Positions 1-4,610 of a stretch of 5,754 nt of DNA are shown here, in pieces (within the stretch, counting starts at the first letter, position 1; each line of letters begins with the position of its first letter). The DNA is from Acetomicrobium sp. UBA3949 (lineage in GTDB: Bacteria > Synergistota > Synergistia > Synergistales > Acetomicrobiaceae): NCBI GenBank assembly GCA_002385485.1, contig DGDP01000103.1, positions 1 to 5,754 of the forward strand, in the 5' to 3' direction. Both the position numbers and the translations under genes were made by a program. The notes beneath the pieces were generated by a model. That model saw only the letters and a program-made list of their open reading frames with translations, was not told the DNA's origin and ran no database searches.

Positions 1-371
1 GCACCGGGACCCGACATATCTATAATCCCTTCCTGGAAACCGACTATCTTGCCGCAGGTCACAACTGCCGCACCTGACAACACTAATGTCTTACCTCTCC
101 CAACGCTGCCCTCGACATCGCCGATGAAACCCGGAAAGACGTCGCCTTCGCCCTCTATCTTGCACCTGGGCTCTATCACGTCTTTGACCGGGATGATGCG
201 AACTCTTTCTCCGGGACGAGCCAAGTCAACCTTTACGGACTCAAAGCGATCATCCTCTAGCAGCATATCCGTAATTTCTTCGCGATTGACGTAAAGGACG
301 TTATTTTCAACCTTGGTGGCATCGCCCCATTGTACATCTTTGACTTTAACTTTATGCAATTCCAACCTCAC
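1..371 (-). CDS. grdE: Glycine reductase protein B precursor GrdE, N-terminal part (cut by window edge)
   Basis: The first 123 codons of a gene running off the left edge; translation begins M-R-L-E-L-H-K-V and continues through L-A-R-P-G-E-R-V-R-I-I-P-V-K-D-V-I-E-P, then V-F-P-G-F-I-G and G-F-Q-E-G-I-I-D-M-S-G-P-G. These blocks are typical of the glycine/sarcosine/betaine reductase component B alpha/beta precursor. In the family this roughly 430-residue proprotein is cleaved into two subunits, the new N-terminus carrying a carbonyl group that binds the amino group of the substrate; the cleavage site lies outside the window. With selenoproteins GrdB, GrdA and protein C it reduces glycine to acetyl phosphate and ammonia in the cytoplasm. 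I chose the GTG at 371-369, because it gives the family-like M-R-L-E-L start. An in-frame TTG at 374-372 is equally possible, since the Shine-Dalgarno AAGGGGG (387-381) sits 6 nt from it and 9 nt from the GTG. It is the third gene of the glycine-riboswitch operon, 38 nt after trxA. Confidence 0.93.
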   Translation of the reverse strand, partial: MRLELHKVKVKDVQWGDATKVENNVLYVNREEITDMLLEDDRFESVKVDLARPGERVRIIPVKDVIEPRCKIEGEGDVFPGFIGDVEGSVGRGKTLVLSGAAVVTCGKIVGFQEGIIDMSGPG

Positions 372-409
372 CAACAGACACCCCCTTCTTTCTTGCCTAA
401 AACGAAATG

Positions 410-730
410 CTACTGCAATAACTTTTCCACTCGCTCCTTAATAGCTTCTATGGTGACCTCTTCTCCGCTTATCCTGTCCTTTAACTCCCCTCCCTTATAG
501 AAAAGAAAGGTCGGAACCCCCATGACCTTTAAACTGATCACCAAGCGACGATTCTCAGCTACGTTTAATTTACAGAACTTTACTTTGCCTTCATATTGAG
601 AAGAAAGCTCCTCTACCTGAGGCATCAGGGCGAGGCAAGGTCCGCATTTGGGTCCCCAAAGATCCACCACGACAGGAAGATCGCTTTGCAAAACTTCGCT
701 TTCAAAATTATCCTTGTTCAATTCGATCAA
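410..730 (-). CDS. trxA: Thioredoxin of the glycine reductase operon
   Basis: A complete single-domain thioredoxin of 106 residues, the usual family length. The redox motif is W25-G-P-K-C29-G-P-C32, and the cis-proline is P73 in G-V-P-T-F. The residue before the first active-site cysteine is Lys rather than the usual Trp, a W-G-P-K-C variant that I recall from thioredoxins encoded beside glycine reductase. Its likely job is to deliver electrons that re-reduce the selenoprotein A/protein C disulfide state after each glycine reduction cycle. The start is TTG at 730-728, two bases after the grdX stop. It is supported by GGGAGG at 746-741, which lies inside the end of grdX, so the two genes are probably translationally coupled. 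No thioredoxin reductase gene lies between grdX and trxA, unlike several clostridial operons, so the reductase must be further along or elsewhere. Confidence in the family is very high; the specific partner is inferred from the operon. Confidence 0.95.
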   Translation of the reverse strand: MIELNKDNFESEVLQSDLPVVVDLWGPKCGPCLALMPQVEELSSQYEGKVKFCKLNVAENRRLVISLKVMGVPTFLFYKGGELKDRISGEEVTIEAIKERVEKLLQ

Positions 731-732
731 TT

Positions 733-1131
733 TCAGTGCACCTCCCGATTTGATAAGATTCCATATTGATAAAACACCGGCATCATGAGCTGTTCGTCGA
801 GGAACTGCATGTCCTCTATCGAACTTGGATCCAGATCAATATGATTACGCTCTGCCCTTCCATAAATTTCGAGGGCTCTTTCGATTAAATTGAGGGATTC
901 CTGATCGAAGAAATCATCGTCAGATGTGAGACTGGCCAGAAGCACAGTTAAATAAAGCCTTCTCTCCGGAGGGATATTTCCTGTCAGAGGATGGGAGATA
1001 AGCCTATATCCGTCATGGACCTTATCGCGCAACATCGCCAACACATCGAAAGGACAGCCTTCTAGATATACGCATCCTGCGATGTGCTTCAGTCGAGGAT
1101 TATTGGTTACGACTTCATAAAAAAAGGACAT
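733..1131 (-). CDS. grdX: GrdX family protein
   Basis: A 132-residue soluble protein with no signal peptide or membrane segment. The N-terminal V-V-T9-N-N-P12 element and the later D-K-V-H-D-G-Y-R-L-I-S-H-P-L-T-G block match the GrdX family, found almost only at the head of glycine, sarcosine or betaine reductase operons. Its biochemical role is not established. Start choice: the reading frame stays open upstream to 1263, but those codons lie inside the riboswitch. The ATG at 1131-1129 is preceded by GGGGG (1145-1141) at 9 nt spacing and places T-N-N-P close to the N-terminus as in the family. It is the first gene downstream of the tandem glycine riboswitch and ends two bases before the trxA start. 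Codons 2-5 contain a run of seven T (1125-1119), which also forms the tail of a terminator-like hairpin, so the start of this gene and the riboswitch output overlap. Assignment rests on these motifs and on context. Confidence 0.85.
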   Translation of the reverse strand: MSFFYEVVTNNPRLKHIAGCVYLEGCPFDVLAMLRDKVHDGYRLISHPLTGNIPPERRLYLTVLLASLTSDDDFFDQESLNLIERALEIYGRAERNHIDLDPSSIEDMQFLDEQLMMPVFYQYGILSNREVH

Positions 1132-1160
1132 GTGCCAAATCCCCCTTTGGTCCATTTGGC
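1119..1160 (-). promoter_or_regulatory. Putative expression platform of the glycine riboswitch, overlapping the grdX start
   Basis: Between aptamer II and the seven-T run there are at least two mutually exclusive folds. One pairs GCCAAAT (1160-1154) with ATTTGGC (1140-1134), seven base pairs directly abutting the 3' strand of aptamer II P1. Its 13-nt loop holds the grdX Shine-Dalgarno GGGGG (1145-1141). The other pairs GGA (1153-1151) and CCAAA (1150-1146) with TTTGG (1139-1135) and TCC (1128-1126), bulging CACATG, and runs straight into T7 (1125-1119); this resembles a weak intrinsic terminator that overlaps the ATG. Helices are read by eye. Which state glycine favours, and whether control is on transcription or translation, cannot be decided from the sequence. 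Confidence 0.5.
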
Positions 1161-1357
1161 CCCTGTCCTCTTCACCCCCAGGGATTCGCCATAAGCAATC
1201 ATATGGCTTGCCCTTTTGGTAGATCTCCAAAGAGATCTTTTCCAGGGTTCCGTCACACCGCAATCCTTTTGCCTGAGAGATTGGGGCATCGTTGCCCTTG
1301 CACCTTCGGCTCCTCGCCTTCCTTTAAGCGAGATATCTCTTGCGGCGCTCATCCGGG
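1161..1357 (-). promoter_or_regulatory. Tandem glycine riboswitch (two aptamers with leader-linker kink-turn)
   Basis: Aptamer I (about 1348-1255) carries the near-consensus core segments GAGCCGAAGGTGCAAG and CTCTCAGGCAAAAGGA. Its P1 is seven pairs (1348-1342 with 1261-1255), and a GGGCA/TGCCC hairpin forms P3. Aptamer II (1247-1161) has P1 CCCTG/CAGGG (1247-1243 with 1165-1161), a seven-pair P2 AGATCTC/GAGATCT (1238-1232 with 1227-1221) and a six-pair GCCATA/TATGGC arm (1207-1202 with 1193-1188). Its core is more divergent. Leader CCG-GAT-GA (1356-1349) and linker GA-CGG (1254-1250) form a textbook kink-turn: a three-pair C-stem, a 3-nt bulge and tandem G-A pairs next to aptamer I P1. Known tandem glycine riboswitches share this layout and usually switch on glycine-consuming genes. 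Here the controlled genes are grdX, trxA and grdE, so activation by glycine is the natural inference. Confidence 0.94.
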
Positions 1358-1373
1358 TATTCTTACATACTTT

Positions 1374-1402
1374 ATTTTATATATATCATTTCACAAAGTC
1401 AA
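1374..1402 (-). promoter_or_regulatory. Housekeeping-sigma promoter of the grd operon
   Basis: On the minus strand a -35 hexamer TTGACT (1402-1397) and a -10 hexamer TAAAAT (1379-1374) are separated by exactly 17 nt of AT-rich spacer (1396-1380). Both match the sigma-70/sigma-A consensus at five of six bases. Transcription would start near 1368-1366, about ten bases before the riboswitch kink-turn, leaving a leader of roughly 235 nt before the grdX ATG. It lies 27 nt downstream of the hypE stop, so the grd genes have their own promoter. TATAAA one register upstream is a less well spaced alternative -10. Confidence 0.8.
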
Positions 1403-1428
1403 GCGAATATATCAGACATATTTCCAGC

Positions 1429-2406
1429 CTAACATATTCTGGGAACCATCTCTCCCAAGGGCATGTCGACGACGCGCATGCCGCCGATGCTGGTCTTAAG
1501 TCCGACAATTCCGGGATGTTCATCAGTGACCTTGCCTATAACAGCACAGAGGGGTGCCTTCTCTTTCAAAGAAGAAAGGACTTCTCGCAGGCAGTCGGGG
1601 TCCACGGCGATGACAGCTGTACCTTCGCAGGCGAGGTGCAACACGTCAAAGCCCAAGACGTCGGCTAGGGAAATTACAGCCTGAGTTAGCGGAACGAGAT
1701 CTTCTTCAATTTCAATACCTAAAGAAGCACTTTCGGCCCATTCGCACAGAACCGTTCCCAAACCGCCCCTCGTACAATCTCTTGCGCACTTTACACCCGG
1801 TATCTTTGTCAGCGGTTCCATTAAAGGCCACAGAGGCGCGCAGTCGCTTTCCAATTTATCCACATCCAGGCCGTAGCGGAGCGCGGCTATCAAAGCACCG
1901 TGTTGTCCGATAGGACCGGTGGCGACGAGTACGTCTCCCGGAGAAAGCTCATTGACACCCCAGGGTCGATCAGTCACCGATTGGCCCAGGGCGCAACAGG
2001 TTATATAAATGCCGTCAGCCTGGCCTTTGGGCAGCACCTTGGTATCACCGGCGATGAACTTGACATCCAATTCCCTGCTGACACGATAGGCGCTATCGAC
2101 GGCTCTAAAGAGCTCCTCTTTCGGCAATCCCTCTTCTATCAAAAAACTTACTGCAACATAGTTTGGCTTGACTCCTCTGACGGCCAAATCGTTTGTGCTT
2201 CCGCAGATAGCAAGTTTCCCTATATCTCCGCCCGGGAAAAACCTGGGGCTTACGGTAAAACCGTCAATCGTTACACCTATACCATTTTCAATTAAAGCAC
2301 AATCCTCTAAATCATTAACGCTTTGATCTCGATATATTCCGAGGATCTCCTTAATCAGCTCTTGGGTGGGCCTGCCACCGCTTCCGTGTTTTATTTCGAT
2401 GAACAT
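1429..2406 (-). CDS. hypE: Hydrogenase maturation protein HypE (carbamoyl dehydratase)
   Basis: A full-length 325-residue member of the AIR synthase-like (PurM) superfamily. It has the N-terminal H7-G-S-G-G glycine motif, D48 in the nucleotide site, F-F-P-G-G-D61-I-G-K-L, N72-D73-L-A and A-G-D121-T-K-V-L-P-K-G, all expected in HypE. The chain ends in P-R-I-C325; in this family the terminal cysteine is carbamoylated by HypF and then dehydrated by HypE with ATP to a thiocyanate, which donates cyanide to iron on the HypC-HypD complex. All the parts seen here are consistent with an active enzyme. The ATG at 2406-2404 lies two bases after the hypD stop, with AGGGTGA located inside the hypD end, so translation is probably coupled. 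It is the last gene of the hypCDE block. No convincing terminator separates it from the grd promoter. hypF and the nickel-insertion genes hypA and hypB are not in the window. Confidence 0.98.
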   Translation of the reverse strand: MFIEIKHGSGGRPTQELIKEILGIYRDQSVNDLEDCALIENGIGVTIDGFTVSPRFFPGGDIGKLAICGSTNDLAVRGVKPNYVAVSFLIEEGLPKEELFRAVDSAYRVSRELDVKFIAGDTKVLPKGQADGIYITCCALGQSVTDRPWGVNELSPGDVLVATGPIGQHGALIAALRYGLDVDKLESDCAPLWPLMEPLTKIPGVKCARDCTRGGLGTVLCEWAESASLGIEIEEDLVPLTQAVISLADVLGFDVLHLACEGTAVIAVDPDCLREVLSSLKEKAPLCAVIGKVTDEHPGIVGLKTSIGGMRVVDMPLGEMVPRIC

Positions 2407-2408
2407 CG

Positions 2409-3476
2409 CTACATCACCCTATAATCGTACTTATAACATGCCGCACAGCTTCCCTCGCTCGATACCATGCAGGGACCAATCGGAGCGTCGGGCCTGCATT
2501 GTTTTGAAAAAAGAGGGCATTCTTTTGGAGTTATCTTTCCCATCAATACTTCGCCACACTTGCAACCTTGGGGGAGAGGGACATCTTCGATCTTCAAGTC
2601 GAACTTCAAAAGAGCATCAAACCGGGCAAAATCGCTCTTCAACTTTAGTCCCGACCTTTCGATAGGACCCAAACCGCGCCACTTTGAATCGCATTTATCG
2701 AAGACTTCTTTCATCAACCCTTGAGCTTTTGCATTCCCTTCGGGCCTCACAGCCCTCGCATACAAGAGGCTGACCTTGAAGTCACTCTCACTTACCTGGC
2801 GGGCCAGCTCAACCAACCCCTCCATTATATCCAAAGGCTCAAAGCCAACTATTGCACAGGCGATATCGAAATCCCTGGGCAAAAATTGGTAGGGTTCTGA
2901 TCCCAGCACAACGCTCACGTGTCCCGGAAGCAAAAAACCGTCAACTTGCAATTCCTCTGACTCGGCAAGCAACCGTAAAGCGGGGGGAACCAGTTTATGG
3001 AATGAAAGGACGGAAAAATTTTCCACACCCCTATCCATCGCCTCAATGACCACGGCTGCAGTGGAAGGAGCAGTGGTTTCAAAGCCCACTCCCAAAAAAA
3101 CCACCTCCTTCGCGGGGTTTTTAAGGGCTAACGACAAGGCCTCGTCTGCCGACCTCACGACACGAACATCGGCGCCATGTGCCCTCAGGCTCTGCAGCGA
3201 ACCCTTGGTGCCGGGAACGCGCAGCATATCACCGTAAGTAGCGAAGATCAAATCCCCTTTGCCGGCAAGTTTTATTGCGGCATCTATCTCTCCCTGATCC
3301 GTAACGCAAACGGGACAACCCGGACCGGAGACCAGCGAAATACCGGGCGGCAATAAAGACCTTATGCCGCTCCTATAAATGGCGACCGTGTGAGTACCGC
3401 AAACTTCCATAAAGGTCATTGGACGTTTCGCAAAGAAAGTTAACGCACGCCGAAGTAATTCAATTTTATCTTTCAT
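2409..3476 (-). CDS. hypD: Hydrogenase maturation iron-sulfur protein HypD
   Basis: A cytoplasmic scaffold on which, with HypC, the Fe(CN)2CO unit of Ni-Fe hydrogenases is built. With the chosen start it has 355 residues, normal for the family. Visible signatures are M-E-V-C26-G-T-H-T, G-P-G-C54-P-V-C57 (catalytic and iron-binding cysteines), G-F132-E-T-T-A-P-S-T, and a cysteine-rich C-terminal part (C305, C307, C320, C327, C336, C344, C347) that holds the 4Fe-4S cluster and redox thiols. I place the start at ATG 3476-3474, which is preceded by AAGGG (3485-3481). An in-frame TTG at 3494 would add six residues but has only a weak upstream GAAAG. The chosen ATG overlaps the hypC end by 11 nt, and the stop lies two bases before hypE, indicating one transcript. 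No key residue is missing. Confidence 0.97.
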   Translation of the reverse strand: MKDKIELLRRALTFFAKRPMTFMEVCGTHTVAIYRSGIRSLLPPGISLVSGPGCPVCVTDQGEIDAAIKLAGKGDLIFATYGDMLRVPGTKGSLQSLRAHGADVRVVRSADEALSLALKNPAKEVVFLGVGFETTAPSTAAVVIEAMDRGVENFSVLSFHKLVPPALRLLAESEELQVDGFLLPGHVSVVLGSEPYQFLPRDFDIACAIVGFEPLDIMEGLVELARQVSESDFKVSLLYARAVRPEGNAKAQGLMKEVFDKCDSKWRGLGPIERSGLKLKSDFARFDALLKFDLKIEDVPLPQGCKCGEVLMGKITPKECPLFSKQCRPDAPIGPCMVSSEGSCAACYKYDYRVM

Positions 3477-3708
3477 TGCGCCCTTGACTGGCAACTTTCA
3501 ACACTTCTTTCCATAATTCTTCTAATTCCTGACCGTCCTTTTCTTCGCACTTTTCAATGACAAAACCGGCATGCACCAACACAACGTCCCCTACGTTTAT
3601 CTCATCCACCAAGTCCGTCCTCACTTCCACTCGCAATGACCCGGTGCGGGCGACGGCCCTGTTTGAATCCAAAACCTCCTCTATCCTGTGAGGAATTGCA
3701 AGACACAT
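3466..3708 (-). CDS. hypC: Hydrogenase maturation chaperone HypC/HybG/HupF family
   Basis: A small 80-residue protein beginning M-C2-L-A-I-P, the family hallmark. After removal of Met, the cysteine becomes N-terminal and binds the iron centre being assembled on HypD, then helps transfer it to the hydrogenase large subunit. The beta-barrel core follows, including G-D-V-V-L-V-H-A-G-F near residues 42-51, with a charged helical tail. An upstream ATG at 3717 would add M-R-K and bury the essential cysteine. It is rejected because AGGGAGG (3725-3719) would be only 1 nt away, against 10 nt for the ATG at 3708-3706. It is the first gene of hypCDE and overlaps hypD. A terminator for the preceding gene lies about 30 nt upstream, so a promoter for hypCDE may be squeezed in or expression may depend on readthrough; I could not identify one with confidence. 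Confidence 0.97.
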   Translation of the reverse strand: MCLAIPHRIEEVLDSNRAVARTGSLRVEVRTDLVDEINVGDVVLVHAGFVIEKCEEKDGQELEELWKEVLKVASQGRNER

Positions 3709-3718
3709 TTTCCTCATG

Positions 3719-3725
3719 CCTCCCT
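3719..3725 (-). promoter_or_regulatory. Shine-Dalgarno site that fixes the hypC start
   Basis: AGGGAGG on the minus strand is 10 nt from the ATG at 3708 and only 1 nt from the ATG at 3717. It therefore selects the start that leaves cysteine as residue 2, as HypC chemistry requires. Confidence 0.75.
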
Positions 3726-3734
3726 ATATTTTTC

Positions 3735-3768
3735 ATAAAAAGCGGGACCTTACAAAGGCCCCGCTTTA
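3735..3768 (-). terminator. Rho-independent terminator after ymdB
   Basis: The minus-strand RNA would form an 11-bp stem, AAAGCGGGGCC (3767-3757) with GGTCCCGCTTT (3749-3739), closing a 7-nt loop (3756-3750) and followed by a short T tract. The single non-Watson-Crick position is a G-U pair on the minus-strand RNA but would be an A-C mismatch on the plus strand, which favours minus-strand termination. It lies about 43 nt after the ymdB stop and just before hypC. The T run is short (about five), so termination may be partial. Confidence 0.82.
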
Positions 3769-3810
3769 TCCGTAATTTACGCCACATCGGTATCATAATA
3801 ATCGAAGATT

Positions 3811-4602
3811 CTATTCATTCGGGGTTTCACAGCCTTCTCTAACGCTTATCCTTCGAACGCTCAAGGCTTTCCCGCTCGACGCGTCTATATCTATACAAGC
3901 TCCGTTAAGCCGCAAATCTTCGTTGCATGCCTCAAATCGCGCCGGCATCGCCGTCAAAAACCGACTGATTACTGACTCCCTTTGCATCCCGATGACTCCG
4001 GCGTGCCCTCCCGTCATTCCCACGTCGGTTATAAAGGCAGTCCCGCCATCGAGTATCTCTTCATCAGCCGTGGCAACGTGCGTATGGGTACCCAATAATG
4101 CAGATATCCGCCCGTCGAGGTAAAGTGCCAGCGCCCTCTTTTCCGAGGTCGCCTCGGCGTGAAAATCTACCAACACAGGAACTTCCACGCCTTGCAGAAT
4201 TTCGTCGGCCCTCCTGAAGGGACAATCCACGTCGAACATAAAAGTGCGACCTATCAGATTAAGTACAACCAACCTGCCCGCCTCGCCATCCAAAGTCATA
4301 TAACCGCGTCCGGGACAACCGGGGGGATAATTGGCAGGGCGCAGCAGCCTGGGCTCTGTGTCCAAAAGGGAGACGCCTTCTTTTTTATCCCATATATGAT
4401 TGCCCGAGGTCATACAATCGATCCCCGACGCCAACAACTCGTCCAAGATCTTTTGAGTGATGCCAAAACCGCCGGCAGCATTTTCAACGTTAGCGATCAC
4501 AAAATCAAAGGGGCCATGCTCTTTTCGGACCTTCGGCAAAAACTTTTGAAGGGCCTTACGTCCGGGCCTGCCTACAATATCTCCTATAAACAACACTCTC
4601 AT
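3811..4602 (-). CDS. ymdB: YmdB-family metallophosphoesterase (TIGR00282 type)
   Basis: A complete cytoplasmic calcineurin-like phosphoesterase of 263 residues, the usual length. Metal and catalytic positions of the YmdB family are all visible: G-D8-I-V-G, N-V-E40-N41-A-A-G-G, S-G-N68-H69-I-W-D, D-F-H148-A-E-A-T-S-E-K and G-T-H173-T-H175-V. The Bacillus subtilis YmdB is a dimetal phosphodiesterase that hydrolyses 2',3'-cyclic nucleotides and influences biofilm and motility gene expression. It is reported to interact functionally with RNase Y. That activity is expected here but not shown by the sequence. The gene starts at ATG 4602-4600, 8 nt after the RNase Y stop. AGGA overlaps that TAG stop, so the pair is co-transcribed and probably translationally coupled. 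The gene is followed by a rho-independent terminator. The family call is secure; the exact physiological substrate is uncertain. Confidence 0.96.
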   Translation of the reverse strand: MRVLFIGDIVGRPGRKALQKFLPKVRKEHGPFDFVIANVENAAGGFGITQKILDELLASGIDCMTSGNHIWDKKEGVSLLDTEPRLLRPANYPPGCPGRGYMTLDGEAGRLVVLNLIGRTFMFDVDCPFRRADEILQGVEVPVLVDFHAEATSEKRALALYLDGRISALLGTHTHVATADEEILDGGTAFITDVGMTGGHAGVIGMQRESVISRFLTAMPARFEACNEDLRLNGACIDIDASSGKALSVRRISVREGCETPNE

Positions 4603-4610
4603 GAGAATTC

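Noticed and set aside
49..294. Plus-strand frame near the left edge
   Set aside because: It is antisense to the clear GrdE N-terminus on the minus strand, and its Ser/Thr/Pro-rich content is typical of a shadow frame.
1132..1263. In-frame 44-codon upstream extension of grdX
   Set aside because: These codons lie in riboswitch aptamer II and the expression platform. A good Shine-Dalgarno precedes the ATG at 1131, and the family N-terminus (T-N-N-P) begins just after it.
1107..1352. 81-codon minus-strand frame across the leader
   Set aside because: It is fully explained as the riboswitch RNA read in one frame; it has no recognisable protein features and no clear ribosome site.
1403..1428. Possible terminator hairpin after hypE
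   Set aside because: Only a weak AT-rich imperfect inverted repeat is present, with no GC stem and no T tract.
1216..1668. Plus-strand open frame over the riboswitch and hypE end
   Set aside because: It is antisense to the riboswitch, the promoter and the conserved HypE C-terminus, with no domain-like composition.
3725..3756. Possible promoter for hypCDE (TTGTAA and an AT-rich -10-like segment)
   Set aside because: It overlaps the terminator stem, and the -10 match (AAATAT) is poor, so it is too weak to call.
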